A stretch of DNA of 64,000 nucleotides from Curtobacterium pusillum (GCF_007680845.1 NZ_VEIY01000002.1:550217-614216), one strand, 5' to 3'. Positions 1 to 8,677 are shown, counted from the stretch's first letter. The notes: generated by a model not told the origin, from the sequence alone. Translations and numbers: made by a program.

Positions 1-1401
1 TTCCCCGTCGTCGACCCCGCCACCGGCGAGACGCTCCTCGAGATCGCCGATGCAACCCCCGAGGACGGTGTCCGGGCCCTGGACGCCGCCGATGCCGCAC
101 GGAGCGCGTGGGCGACCACCCCGCCGCGCCAGCGCGCCGAGGTCCTCCGCCGGGCCTTCGACCTGCTGCAGGAGCGCCGTGAGGACTTCGCCCTCCTCAT
201 GACGCTCGAGATGGGCAAGCCGCTCGCCGAGGCCCGCGGCGAGGTCACGTACGGCGGCGAGTTCCTCCGGTGGTTCTCCGAGGAGGCGGTCCGCATCGGG
301 GGCTCGTACGGCACCAACCCCGAGGGCAGCGGACGGGCGATCGTCACGCACAAGCCCGTCGGCCCCGCGTACCTGATCACCCCGTGGAACTTCCCGCTCG
401 CGATGGCGACCCGCAAGATCGCCCCGGCGCTCGCCGCAGGCTGCACCGTCGTCGTGAAGCCCGCCGAGCTCACGCCGCTCACCACCCTGCTGTTCGCCGA
501 CCTGCTCCTCGAAGCGGGCGTGCCGGCCGGGGTCGTGAACGTCGTCCCCACCACGCACGCCGGTCCACTGTCCGAGCCGCTCATCGCCGACCCGCGGCTC
601 CGGAAGCTCTCGTTCACCGGTTCGACCCCGGTCGGGCGGACGCTCCTGGCGCAGGCCGCGCAGAACGTGCTCCGGACCAGCATGGAACTCGGCGGCAACG
701 CCCCGTTCCTCGTGTTCGCCGACGCGGACCTCGACCTCGCCGTCGAGGGGGCGCTCGCCGCGAAGTTCCGGAACACCGGGCAGGCGTGCACGGCCGCGAA
801 CCGGTTCCTCGTGCACGAGGACGTCGCCGAGGAGTTCGCCCGCCGGGTCACCGCCCGCGTCGAGGCCATGTCCGTCGGCCGCGGCACCGAGGACGGCGTC
901 GCGATCGGCCCGCTCATCGACGACCGCGCCGTCGCCAAGGCCCACCGGCTCGTCACCGACGCGGTCGAGCGCGGCGCGGTGGTCCGGACCGGCGGCCACC
1001 CGGTCGAGGGACCGGGCACGTTCTACGCCCCCACCGTCCTCACCGACGTGCAGCCGGGCAGCGACCTGCTGCGCGACGAGATCTTCGGCCCCGTCCTGGC
1101 GATCCGCTCCTTCCGCACCGAGGGCGAGGCCATCGCGGCGGCGAACGACACCGAGTACGGCCTCGTCGGCTACGCCTTCACGGAGGACCCGGCCCGCGGC
1201 CAGCGGCTCATGGAGCGCCTGGAGACCGGCATGCTGGGTCTCAACACCGGCGTCGTCTCGAACGCCTCGGCACCGTTCGGCGGCGTGAAGCAGTCCGGCC
1301 TCGGCCGCGAGGGCGGCGGCGAGGGCATCGCCGAGTACCTCGAGACCATGTACACGTTGACCCCGGACCCGTTCCGGTCGACCGAAGGAGCAGCACGATG
1401 A
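1..1401 (+). CDS. gabD: NAD(P)-dependent succinate-semialdehyde dehydrogenase, 5' truncated
   Basis: Aldehyde dehydrogenase superfamily enzyme expected to oxidise succinate semialdehyde to succinate, the last step of GABA/putrescine breakdown in the cytoplasm. The reading frame is open from base 1, so the N-terminus lies outside the window; an internal ATG at 199 is not the true start. The catalytic Glu in ELGGNAP (in-window codon 229) and the nucleophilic Cys in NTGQACTAANRF (in-window codon 263) are present, as are the PWNFP and GSTPVGR motifs typical of GabD. The stop overlaps the next start as ATGA, coupling it to a putrescine oxidase. Family assignment is firm; the exact aldehyde substrate is inferred from the motifs and neighbours. 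Confidence 0.9.
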   Translation, partial: FPVVDPATGETLLEIADATPEDGVRALDAADAARSAWATTPPRQRAEVLRRAFDLLQERREDFALLMTLEMGKPLAEARGEVTYGGEFLRWFSEEAVRIGGSYGTNPEGSGRAIVTHKPVGPAYLITPWNFPLAMATRKIAPALAAGCTVVVKPAELTPLTTLLFADLLLEAGVPAGVVNVVPTTHAGPLSEPLIADPRLRKLSFTGSTPVGRTLLAQAAQNVLRTSMELGGNAPFLVFADADLDLAVEGALAAKFRNTGQACTAANRFLVHEDVAEEFARRVTARVEAMSVGRGTEDGVAIGPLIDDRAVAKAHRLVTDAVERGAVVRTGGHPVEGPGTFYAPTVLTDVQPGSDLLRDEIFGPVLAIRSFRTEGEAIAAANDTEYGLVGYAFTEDPARGQRLMERLETGMLGLNTGVVSNASAPFGGVKQSGLGREGGGEGIAEYLETMYTLTPDPFRSTEGAAR

Positions 1402-2765
1402 TCGAGAGCGACGTCGTCGTCATCGGCGCGGGGGTGACCGGCCTCACCGCCGCGAATCGTCTGGTCGCCGACGGGAAGACCGTCACCGTGCTCGAGGCCC
1501 GGGACCGCGTGGGCGGGCGCACCTGGACCGACGACATCGAGGGCGTCACGCTCGAGATCGGCGGACAGTGGGTCTCCCCGGACCAGACCGCCCTGCTCGA
1601 GACCCTCGACGAGCTCGGGCTCGAGACGTACGACCGCTACCGCGAGGGGTCGAGCGTCTACATCGACGAACACGGCACCCGGACCGAGTACACCGGCGAC
1701 ATCTTCCCGCTCCCCGAGGCCACCGCGAACGAGATCGAGCGGCTCGTCGCCGTCGTCGACGAGTACGTGGCGAAGGTCGACCCGGCGCGCCCGTGGGAGA
1801 CCGAGGGTGCCGCCGCGCTCGACGAGACCTCGTTCCGTGCCTGGCTGCACACGCTCAGCGACGACCGGGTCGCCACCGACAACGTCGAACTGTTCATCGC
1901 CGGTGCCATGCTCACGAAGCCCGCGCACGCGTTCTCCGCGCTGCAGGCCCTGCTCATGGCCGCGTCCGCCGGGAGCTTCACGAACCTCGTCGACGCCGAC
2001 TTCATCCTCGACAAGCGCGTCGTCGGCGGGATGCAGCAGGTCTCCGAGCGGCTCGCCGACCGGCTCGGTCCCGACGTGCACCTGAACGCACCGGTGCGGA
2101 CCCTGCGGTGGTCCGACGAGGGCGTCGTCGCGATCGCCGACGGCGGCATCGAGGTGCACGCACGGCAGGCGCTCGTGGCCGTCCCGCCGCCCCTCTACTC
2201 GCGGATCAGCTACGAGCCGCCGCTGCCCCGGCGCCAGCACCAGCTGCACCAGCACCTGTCGATGGGCTTCGTGATCAAGGTGCACGCCGTCTACGACCGG
2301 CCCTTCTGGCGCGGAGCCGGGCTGTCCGGGACCGCGTTCAGCCCGTACGAGCTCGTGCACGAGGCGTACGACAACACCTCCTTCGGCTCGGAGCAGGGGA
2401 CGCTCGTCGGGTTCGTCTCGGACGTGCACGCAGACGACGTGTTCGCCCTGTCCGCCGAGGAGCGCAGGGCCCGGGTGCTCGCGTCCCTCGCGCACTACTA
2501 CGGTGACGAGGCGCTGCGTCCCGTCGTCTTCTACGAGAGCGACTGGGGCACCGAGGAGTGGACCCGCGGTGCGTACGCGGCGAGCTTCGACCTGGGTGGT
2601 CTCGTCCGGTACGGGGCCGACCAGCGCGCGGCCGTCGGCCCGATCCGGTTCGCGTCGAGCGACCTCGCCGGACACGGGTACCAGCACGTCGACGGGGCGG
2701 TGCGGATCGGCCGCGAAGCGGCCGCGGAGATCCTCGCCGCCCTGCCGCAGCCGGCGGTGCGGTAG
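1398..2765 (+). CDS. puo: flavin monoamine oxidase, putrescine oxidase type
   Basis: FAD-dependent amine oxidase, 455 aa, likely oxidising putrescine to 4-aminobutanal with release of H2O2 and ammonia. The N-terminus has the dinucleotide-binding signature VIGAGVTGL and the ARDRVGGRTW motif. The stretches EIGGQWVSPDQ, GAMLTKPAHAFSALQA and DFILDKRVVGGMQ match what I recall of actinobacterial putrescine oxidases. A C-terminal FAD-contacting segment follows (YAASFDLGGLVRYG, then HGYQHVDGAVRIG). The start is the ATG overlapping the gabD stop, preceded by GAAGGAG. Placed with gabD, it would supply the aldehyde branch leading to GABA and succinate. Other primary amines (tyramine, cadaverine) remain possible substrates. 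Confidence 0.85.
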   Translation: MIESDVVVIGAGVTGLTAANRLVADGKTVTVLEARDRVGGRTWTDDIEGVTLEIGGQWVSPDQTALLETLDELGLETYDRYREGSSVYIDEHGTRTEYTGDIFPLPEATANEIERLVAVVDEYVAKVDPARPWETEGAAALDETSFRAWLHTLSDDRVATDNVELFIAGAMLTKPAHAFSALQALLMAASAGSFTNLVDADFILDKRVVGGMQQVSERLADRLGPDVHLNAPVRTLRWSDEGVVAIADGGIEVHARQALVAVPPPLYSRISYEPPLPRRQHQLHQHLSMGFVIKVHAVYDRPFWRGAGLSGTAFSPYELVHEAYDNTSFGSEQGTLVGFVSDVHADDVFALSAEERRARVLASLAHYYGDEALRPVVFYESDWGTEEWTRGAYAASFDLGGLVRYGADQRAAVGPIRFASSDLAGHGYQHVDGAVRIGREAAAEILAALPQPAVR

Positions 2766-2776
2766 ACCTTCACCGA

Positions 2777-2824
2777 GACGGACGGGAGGCGCAGTGCCAG
2801 CTGGCACTGCGCCTCCCGTCCGTC
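2777..2824. terminator. bidirectional hairpin terminator (48-bp perfect palindrome)
   Basis: A 48-bp perfect palindrome with 24-bp arms and no loop, centred between 2800 and 2801, with the core GGGAGGCGCAGTGCC. It lies between the convergent puo and XRE-family genes, where a shared terminator is expected. There is no long T tract, as is usual in high-GC actinobacteria. It belongs to the dispersed hairpin family seen again at 7255, 49076, 52463 and 62025. Confidence 0.75.
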
Positions 2825-2840
2825 GTCTGAGCGCGTCGGC

Positions 2841-3680
2841 TCAGTGGTCGCGGCAGACGTGCTCGAGCAGCTCCAGGGCGTCGGCCGCCGGGCCGCCGGG
2901 CGCCGCGTGGTACAGGAGCACCCGGAGGCTGGACTCCGCGGGGCGGACGACCTCGTAGTCCAGGTCGAACCGCCCGACGAGGGGGTGCGCGTAGTGGTGC
3001 GTGCCGTACCCGCAGTCGCCCACCGGGTGCTCCGCCCAGATGCGCGCGAAGTCGTCGGACCGCTGCGTCAGCTCGCCGACGAGCGTGCTCAGCTGCAGGT
3101 CGTCCGGGTGCAGGCTCGACGAGTACCGCAGGAACCCGACCACGTCGTCCGCCATCGCCTCCGCGTCGGCGAACAGCTCCGCGCCGCCGGGCCCGAAGAA
3201 GAACCGGCGCGCGAAGTTCGGCCGTCGGTCCGGGTCGCGCGGAGCGTCGACGGGCACCTCGTGGGCGAGCAGCAGGTTCCCGAGCCGGTTCCACGCGTGG
3301 ATGTCGTTGCTGTGGTCGAGCACGATCGCCGGTGCGGTCATCGCCTCGACGATCGCGACCAGCGACGACCGGGCGCGCTCCTCGGCGGGACCGACGACGC
3401 GGGCGTGCGACGGTCGGGCGAGCCGGCGGAGGTGCGCCGACTCGTCCCCGTTGAGCTGCAGGGCGCGGCCGAGGGCCTCGAGCACCTGGTCCGACGCCGT
3501 CTCGGCGTGGTCGGACTGCTCGAGCCGCGTGTAGTACGCGACGCTGACGCCGGCGAGCTGCGCCAGTTCCTCCCGGCGGAGGCCGGGCACGCGACGCGTG
3601 CCGTACGACCGGACGCCGACCTCCTCGGGGTGCAGGGCCGCGCGACGGCTGCGGAGGAAGGCGCCGAGCTCAGTGGTCAT
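2841..3680 (-). CDS. XRE-family transcriptional regulator with MmyB-like ligand-binding domain
   Basis: 279-aa DNA-binding regulator. Residues about 1-85 carry a Cro/C1-type helix-turn-helix (GLRREELAQLAGVSVAYYTRLEQ). The rest is an MmyB-like (PAS-type) sensing domain with HAWNRLGNLLL and the C-terminal HHYAHPLVGRFDLDYE segment. Such regulators typically sit next to a transporter or SDR gene they control; here the divergent neighbour is an MFS exporter 113 bp away. A -10-like GATACT lies exactly 6 nt before the ATG, so the mRNA may be leaderless. The ligand is unknown. Confidence 0.85.
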   Translation of the reverse strand: MTTELGAFLRSRRAALHPEEVGVRSYGTRRVPGLRREELAQLAGVSVAYYTRLEQSDHAETASDQVLEALGRALQLNGDESAHLRRLARPSHARVVGPAEERARSSLVAIVEAMTAPAIVLDHSNDIHAWNRLGNLLLAHEVPVDAPRDPDRRPNFARRFFFGPGGAELFADAEAMADDVVGFLRYSSSLHPDDLQLSTLVGELTQRSDDFARIWAEHPVGDCGYGTHHYAHPLVGRFDLDYEVVRPAESSLRVLLYHAAPGGPAADALELLEHVCRDH

Positions 3681-3793
3681 GCCCTCAGTATCCGTCCCGG
3701 GTCCACGGTGCGGAACGCCCGTGTCTGACCCTGTCGGTGGTACGCAGACGGGTGGTCTGGCTCGGCGCGGTCCCGGGCCCGAGGCTGACCGGC

Positions 3794-5209
3794 ATGCACT
3801 CCTCGATGACCGGGCGCCAGCTGACGGTGCTCCTCCTCCTGCTCGCGTCGCAGTTCATGCTCGCGGTCGACTTCTCGATCCTCAACGTCGCGCTGCCCCG
3901 CGTCGCCGACGGCCTCGGGTTCCGCGCCGCCGACGTGCAGTGGATCGCGACCTCGTTCGCGCTCTGCGCCGCGGGCTTCACGCTGCTGTTCGGCCGACTC
4001 GGGGACACCCTCGGACGCCGACGGCTGTTCCTCGTCGGGATGGGCGTGCTCGGTGCGGCGTCGCTGCTCGGTGGTTCCGCGACCTCCCCGGAGGTGCTCC
4101 TCACCGCGCGGGTGCTGCAGGGCCTCGCCACGGCGGCCGTGACCCCGGCGGCGCTGTCGCTGCTCACGGGGACGTTCCCCGAGGGTCCCTTGCGCCGGCG
4201 GGCGCTCGGTCTCAACAGCGTGATGATGTCGCTCGGCTTCACCGGCGGGGCCGTCCTCGGCGGCGTCCTCACCGACCTGTTCTCCTGGCGCGCCGCGTTC
4301 CTCGTGAACGTCCCGATCGCCGCGGCGGTCATCGTCGTCGCGCTCGTCGTGCTGCGGGAGTCGACCGAGCGGGTCGCGGCACGGCTCGACGTCCGCGGAG
4401 CGGTCCTCGTCACGGCCGGACTCGTGGCGCTGGTGTTCGCGGCGACCCGGTTCGGTGAGCACGGCATCGCCGACCCGGTCGGACTCGTGTCACTCGTCGT
4501 CGCCGCGCTGTTCGTGGTGGCGTTCGGGTTCGCCGAACGGCGGCACCCGCACCCGCTCGTCCCGCTCGGACTCCTGCGCCGCCCTACGGTCCTCGGCGGA
4601 CACATCGTGGGCTTCACCACCTTCACGATGGAGACCGGTCTGGTGTTCCTGTCCACGATGTACCTCCAGCACGTGCTCGGCCTCGACCCGATGCAGACCG
4701 GCCTCATGCTCGGCGCCATGGGAGCCGGTGCCGTGCTCGGTGGGGTCGTCGGCCCGCGGGTCATCGCCGCGGTCGGCGTCCGGAACACCTCTGTGGGCGG
4801 GCTCGCCCTGCAGGGACTGCTCACCGCCGTCCTGCTGCTCCTCGGGTCCTCGAGCGGGTCCCTGTGGCTCTACGGCGTCGTCGTCTTCATCGCGGCGGTC
4901 CCGCACACGTGCGCGATCGTGTCGTTCATGGTCGCGGCGACGTCCGGGCTCCCGGACCACGAGCAGGGGCTGGCGTCCGGGCTCGCGACGATGACGCAGC
5001 AGATCGGGATGGCGCTCGGCACGCCGGCGCTCTCCGCGGTGGCCGTCGCCGCCGGCGGGCTGGCGTCGCTCGGCGCGCTCCGGACCGCGGTCGGTGTCGA
5101 CGCGGGACTCGTGCTGCTCGGAGCGCTCGGCGTGGCCGTCGTGCTGCGCGGCCGCCGGACGGCACCTGTGCAGGCGTCACCCGGCGCGCGCGTAGCGTCC
5201 CGGCCATGA
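3794..5209 (+). CDS. MFS transporter, DHA2 (EmrB/QacA-like) drug exporter family
   Basis: About 471-aa integral membrane protein with 12-14 predicted helices. The first helix segment (AVDFSILNVALPRVADGLGF) and the following VQWIATSFALCAAGF and GRLGDTLGRRR loop motif are diagnostic of DHA2-type proton-driven exporters. Upstream in-frame ATG/GTG codons exist, but the protein naturally begins at the ATG at 3794 or the one at 3806; neither has a strong ribosome site. It is divergent from an XRE/MmyB-like regulator that probably controls it. The substrate cannot be told from sequence. Confidence 0.8.
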   Translation: MHSSMTGRQLTVLLLLLASQFMLAVDFSILNVALPRVADGLGFRAADVQWIATSFALCAAGFTLLFGRLGDTLGRRRLFLVGMGVLGAASLLGGSATSPEVLLTARVLQGLATAAVTPAALSLLTGTFPEGPLRRRALGLNSVMMSLGFTGGAVLGGVLTDLFSWRAAFLVNVPIAAAVIVVALVVLRESTERVAARLDVRGAVLVTAGLVALVFAATRFGEHGIADPVGLVSLVVAALFVVAFGFAERRHPHPLVPLGLLRRPTVLGGHIVGFTTFTMETGLVFLSTMYLQHVLGLDPMQTGLMLGAMGAGAVLGGVVGPRVIAAVGVRNTSVGGLALQGLLTAVLLLLGSSSGSLWLYGVVVFIAAVPHTCAIVSFMVAATSGLPDHEQGLASGLATMTQQIGMALGTPALSAVAVAAGGLASLGALRTAVGVDAGLVLLGALGVAVVLRGRRTAPVQASPGARVASRP

Positions 5210-5358
5210 GCGACACCACCGGCAGCAGCGAACCGACCGACGACGAGCGCCAGTACACCGAGGACCTGCCGGACGGGTCACCGTCGGGCGACGCCACGAA
5301 GGACCCGGACAAGGACAGCGACCACGACTCGGGTGGCGAGCCCGCCGACCCGCAGTAG
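5206..5358 (+). CDS. small acidic hydrophilic protein
   Basis: 50-aa protein starting at an ATG that overlaps the MFS stop (ATGA). Almost half the residues are Asp, Glu, Ser, Thr or Pro (it begins MSDTTGSSEPTDDERQY and ends in a DKDSDHDSGGEPADPQ-like acidic tail), so it is probably disordered. No family recognised. Translational coupling to the exporter makes it plausible as a real gene. Confidence 0.55.
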   Translation: MSDTTGSSEPTDDERQYTEDLPDGSPSGDATKDPDKDSDHDSGGEPADPQ

Positions 5359-5378
5359 CGGTCAGGTCCTGGCGGCCG

Positions 5379-5831
5379 TCACTCGGACGCGCGGATGGGT
5401 TCCCCCGTGTCCGGGTCCCAGCCGACCACTCGGGCTTCCGCGGGCTTCCGGACGCGCCGGGGGCGGGGCGGGAAGTACGCGCGTGCCGCCGGCAGGTAGG
5501 GCAACACTGCAGCCACGCCGCTGAGGACGCCGATCACGGTCTTGGCCCCGTACGGCGGGGATGCCGCTCCGACCACGGCCAGGGCGCCGAGGACGGCCAT
5601 CCAGAACCGGGCGCGACCCGAACCACGGCCGACGCGGAGCGCACCGAACACGAACCACGCGAGGACCGCCAGGCCGATCACGGAGGCGGGGAGCGCCAGG
5701 GGGCCGTCGGCCCGTACTCGTCCGGTGAGCCCCACCAGGGACGAGACGAACTGGAACGCGAACAGCGCGAGCCAGAGCACGACGGCGACGGTCACGAGGA
5801 CGGGGCGGGAGCGCGGAGCACCGGTGGTCAC
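5379..5831 (-). CDS. hypothetical four-helix membrane protein
   Basis: 150-aa protein with about four hydrophobic segments (starting VLVTVAVVLWLALFAFQFV, then PASVIGLAVLAWFVFGAL, WMAVLGALAVVGA and VIGVLSGVAAVLPYLPA) and a basic, Pro-rich cytoplasmic tail ending in WDPDTGEPIRASE. It starts with GTG. A clear TAGGAT -10 box sits exactly 6 nt before this GTG and there is no ribosome site, so transcription probably begins at the start codon. It is convergent with the small acidic gene. No known function recognised. Confidence 0.75.
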   Translation of the reverse strand: MTTGAPRSRPVLVTVAVVLWLALFAFQFVSSLVGLTGRVRADGPLALPASVIGLAVLAWFVFGALRVGRGSGRARFWMAVLGALAVVGAASPPYGAKTVIGVLSGVAAVLPYLPAARAYFPPRPRRVRKPAEARVVGWDPDTGEPIRASE

Positions 5832-5853
5832 GAGCCGATCCTAGGGCCGACCG

Positions 5854-6432
5854 TCAGTCGTGCACGATCCGTTCGGCGGCGGCGCGCGCGGCTGCCGCCC
5901 ACGGGCGGGACGCGTCCGCCTGCGCGCTCGCCATCGCCCCGTCGTACAGCAGGCACAGCTGCAGCGCCGTGCCGTCGGGGTCCGTCGATCCGGCGTCGGC
6001 GAGGAGCGTCGCGAAGAGTTCCCGCACCCAGTCCCGGTGCTCGAGCGTGACCGCGTGCGTGGGGTGGCCGACGCCGTACTCGGCCTCCACGTTGATGAAC
6101 GGGCAGCCGCGGTACCCCGGGGCCGCGAACCACTCCCCGAGGAGGTCGAACACCGCGAGGACCCGTTCCCGGGGGCTCGCGCCGCGACCGGGCAGCTCGG
6201 CGGCGACGTGCTCCTGCCACGAGCGGCTGCGACCGCGGAGGTACCCGAGCACCAGGTCGTCCTTCGTGCGGAAGTGCGCGTAGAGGCTGGCCTTCGAGAT
6301 GTCCGCCTCCGCCGCGACCTGGTCGACGCCGACCGCGTGGATGCCCTGTTCGTAGAAGAGCCGGTCGGCGGTGGCGACGGCGCGCTCGTACGCGGGGCGT
6401 CGGCGGGTCCGGGGTGCGGTCGTGTCGGGCAT
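5854..6432 (-). CDS. TetR/AcrR-family transcriptional repressor
   Basis: 192-aa regulator with an N-terminal TetR helix-turn-helix (GVDQVAAEADISKASLYAHF, about residues 35-54) followed by FRTKDDLVLGYL, and a C-terminal ligand domain containing GYRGCPFINVEAEYG, typical of the NemR/YcdC-like branch. It is divergent from an SDR gene with 76 bp between starts. Two near-identical 15-bp boxes in that gap are its probable operators, so it likely represses both itself and the SDR and is released by a small reactive or quinone-like compound (family inference). Confidence 0.88.
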   Translation of the reverse strand: MPDTTAPRTRRRPAYERAVATADRLFYEQGIHAVGVDQVAAEADISKASLYAHFRTKDDLVLGYLRGRSRSWQEHVAAELPGRGASPRERVLAVFDLLGEWFAAPGYRGCPFINVEAEYGVGHPTHAVTLEHRDWVRELFATLLADAGSTDPDGTALQLCLLYDGAMASAQADASRPWAAAARAAAERIVHD

Positions 6433-6435
6433 GGT

Positions 6436-6463
6436 TTGACTTTACTGCACTGATCTGTACAGT
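6436..6463 (+). promoter_or_regulatory. promoter for the SDR gene at 6509
   Basis: TTGACT (6436-6441) and TACAGT (6458-6463) separated by 16 bp form a good sigma70-type promoter reading toward the SDR. The -10 box lies inside the first TetR operator, so binding there would block RNA polymerase. Confidence 0.55.
6449..6463. promoter_or_regulatory. TetR operator box 1
   Basis: ACTGATCTGTACAGT, ending in ACTG...CAGT dyad symmetry. A near-identical copy (13 of 15 bases) lies exactly 32 bp downstream, placing the two boxes on the same face of the helix. Assigned to the adjacent TetR repressor by position. Confidence 0.65.
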
Positions 6464-6480
6464 TACCAGCACCAAAACGA

Positions 6481-6495
6481 ACTGATCTGTTCAGA
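6481..6495. promoter_or_regulatory. TetR operator box 2
   Basis: ACTGATCTGTTCAGA, second copy of the box at 6449, located in the leader just before the SDR ribosome site. Two boxes three helical turns apart suggest cooperative binding or two dimers. Confidence 0.65.
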
Positions 6496-6508
6496 TAGGA
6501 CGACCACC

Positions 6509-7243
6509 ATGCGCAAGACCGCTCTCGTGACCGGCTCCACCAGCGGCATCGGCCGCGCCGCCGCCGAACTCCTCGCCGCCCGCGGCCTGCACGTCGTCGT
6601 CTCCGGACGCAACGCGGAACGCGGCGCCGACGTCGTCCGGGCGATCCGCGCCGCCGGCGGGACCGCGGACTTCGTACGAGCCGACCTGCGGGACGAGGCG
6701 AGCGCGCGGGACCTCGCCGGAGCGGCCCTCGCCATCGGGGGCGGTCGCGTCGACGTCCTCGTCAACAGCGCGGGCATCTTCCCGTTCGGACCCACGGCCG
6801 CGACCACGGCCGAGGGGTTCGACGAGGTGTTCGACGTCAACGTCAAGGCACCGTACTTCCTCGTCGCGGCGCTCGCTCCGGGCATGGCCGAGCACGGTGA
6901 CGGCGCGATCGTGAACGTGACCACGATGGTCGCCGAGTTCGGCGCCGCCGGCATGGGCCTGTACGGCTCGACCAAGGCCGCGCTCGTCCTGTTGACGAAG
7001 TCGTGGGCGGCCGAGTTCGGACCGTCGGGCGTGCGGGTGAACGCCGTGAGCCCCGGGCCCACCCGTACCGAGGGGACCGCGGCCATGGGGGAGGGCCTCG
7101 ACCAACTGGCCGCTGCGGGCCCCGCGGGGCGGCCGGGGACGGCGTCCGAGATCGCCGAGGCGATCGTGTTCCTCGCGACGGACGCGGCGTCCTTCGTGCA
7201 CGGCGCGGTCCTGCCCGTCGACGGCGGACGCATCGCGGTCTGA
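6509..7243 (+). CDS. SDR-family NAD(P)-dependent oxidoreductase
   Basis: 244-aa classical short-chain dehydrogenase. Visible motifs are TGSTSGIG (cofactor binding), NSAG, and the catalytic Tyr-Lys in GLYGSTKAAL; the C-terminus has FVHGAVLPVDGG. Preceded by AGGA near the ATG. It is controlled by the divergent TetR repressor, a common pairing for reductases that clear aldehydes, ketones or quinones; the substrate is not deducible. Confidence 0.85.
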   Translation: MRKTALVTGSTSGIGRAAAELLAARGLHVVVSGRNAERGADVVRAIRAAGGTADFVRADLRDEASARDLAGAALAIGGGRVDVLVNSAGIFPFGPTAATTAEGFDEVFDVNVKAPYFLVAALAPGMAEHGDGAIVNVTTMVAEFGAAGMGLYGSTKAALVLLTKSWAAEFGPSGVRVNAVSPGPTRTEGTAAMGEGLDQLAAAGPAGRPGTASEIAEAIVFLATDAASFVHGAVLPVDGGRIAV

Positions 7244-7254
7244 CGCGACCACTG

Positions 7255-7302
7255 GACGGAGGGGAGGCGCGGTGTCGGCCGGCACCGCGCCTCCCGTCCG
7301 TC
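7255..7302. terminator. bidirectional hairpin terminator
   Basis: Arms 7255-7274 and 7283-7302 pair over 20 bp with one mismatch around an 8-nt loop; core GGGAGGCGCGGTG. It sits between convergent genes and even overlaps the stop codon of the minus-strand dehydrogenase. Same hairpin family as at 2777. Confidence 0.75.
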
Positions 7303-8677
7303 AGCCGATGCGGATCAGCTTCTTGTTGACGAACTCGTCCGCACCGAGGGGCCCGAGCTCACGGCCGAACCCACTCGCCTTGACGCCGCCGAACGGCAGC
7401 TCGGGGCTGTCCGCACCGACGATGTTCACGTAGACCATGCCGGCCTCGATGCGGTCGGCGACCCGGAGTGCCTGCTCGGCGTCCGTGGTGAACAGGTACG
7501 AGCCGAGGCCGTACGGGGTGTCGTTCGCGATCGTGATCGCGGCGTCCTCGTCCTCCACCCGGTACACGGCGGCGACCGGGCCGAAGAACTCTTCGCGGTA
7601 GGCGTCGTTCTCCGGCGTGACGTCGGCCAGCACCGTGGGCGTGAAGGCGTTGCCCCGGCGCTCGCCGCCGGTCACCACGGTCGCGCCCTGCGCCGTCGCG
7701 GCACTGAGCTGCTCCTGCAGCCGGTCGGCGGCAGCGGGGGAGGACAGCGGGCCGAGCTCGGCTCCGGGGGTGGTCGGGTCGGTCGGCTCGACGGCGGCCA
7801 TCGCCGTCGTGAACTTCGCCAGGAAGTCGTCGTAGAGGTGGTCGGCGACGAGGAAGCGCTTCGCGGCGTTGCAGACCTGCCCGTTGCCCTCGAGGCGGGT
7901 GGCGACGGCGGACTCCACGACGGCGTCCAGGTCGTCGGTGGAGAGCAGGATGAAGGGGTCGGAGCCGCCGAGCTCCAGCACGACCTTCGTCAGGTTCCGC
8001 CCGGCGATCTCCGCGACCGCAGCGCCGGCACGGGCCGACCCGGTCAGGGAGACACCCTGCACGCGCGGGTCGGCGATGACGTCCGCGGCCTGGTCGTTCG
8101 TCGCGAAGACGTTCGTGTAGGCGCCCTCCGGGAAGCCGGCGTCGTGGAAGATCCGCTCGATGGCGAGGGCCGACTCGGGGCACTGCGGGGCGTGCTTGAG
8201 CAGGACCGTGTTGCCGATGAGGAGGTTCGGGCCGGCGAACCGGGCGATCTGGTAGGCCGGGAAGTTCCACGGCATGATGCCGAGCAGCACCCCGATCGAC
8301 GACTTCCGGATGAAGGCGGTGCCCTCGCTGCCGTCCGCCAGGGTGATCGGCTGGTCGGCGGTGAACTCCTCGGCGTGGTCCGCGTAGTAGTCGTAGATGT
8401 CGGCGCAGAAGTCGACCTCGCCGACGGCCTGGTCGATCGGCTTCGCCATCTCGCGGACGATCGTCGCGGCGAGGTCGTCGCGACGCTCCCGGTAGAGGTC
8501 GGCCACGCGGTGCAGGAGCGCCGCCCGCTCGGCGACGGTGCTGCGGTCGGCGCGGTGGGCCCGGTCCGCGGTGTCGATCACGGCGCGGAGCTCGTCGTCG
8601 GTGATCGTCGGGTAGGTGGTGAGCACCTGACCGGTGGCGGGGTCGGTGACGGCGTAGACGGTGGCGGTGTCGGTCAT
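7301..8677 (-). CDS. NAD-dependent succinate-semialdehyde dehydrogenase (second copy)
   Basis: 458-aa aldehyde dehydrogenase, a paralogue-level relative of the enzyme at 1-1401. PWNFPAYQIARF, VLELGGSDPF (general base Glu) and NGQVCNAAKRF (nucleophile Cys) are intact. It starts at an ATG that overlaps the stop of the upstream amino-acid/amine permease (ATGA), so import and oxidation are co-expressed. Expected to convert succinate semialdehyde (or a related aldehyde) to the acid. The longer reading frame extending upstream in this phase is an overlap with the permease and not part of the protein. Confidence 0.88.
   Translation of the reverse strand: MTDTATVYAVTDPATGQVLTTYPTITDDELRAVIDTADRAHRADRSTVAERAALLHRVADLYRERRDDLAATIVREMAKPIDQAVGEVDFCADIYDYYADHAEEFTADQPITLADGSEGTAFIRKSSIGVLLGIMPWNFPAYQIARFAGPNLLIGNTVLLKHAPQCPESALAIERIFHDAGFPEGAYTNVFATNDQAADVIADPRVQGVSLTGSARAGAAVAEIAGRNLTKVVLELGGSDPFILLSTDDLDAVVESAVATRLEGNGQVCNAAKRFLVADHLYDDFLAKFTTAMAAVEPTDPTTPGAELGPLSSPAAADRLQEQLSAATAQGATVVTGGERRGNAFTPTVLADVTPENDAYREEFFGPVAAVYRVEDEDAAITIANDTPYGLGSYLFTTDAEQALRVADRIEAGMVYVNIVGADSPELPFGGVKASGFGRELGPLGADEFVNKKLIRIG

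Noticed and set aside
612..632. tRNA-like TTCGA segment
   Set aside because: It codes the GSTPVGR motif of gabD and no cloverleaf can be built around it.
270..1397. Upstream extension of the puo frame through gabD
   Set aside because: The extension is Arg/Pro-rich out-of-frame gabD; the real protein starts at the ATG at 1398 with a ribosome site and FAD motif.
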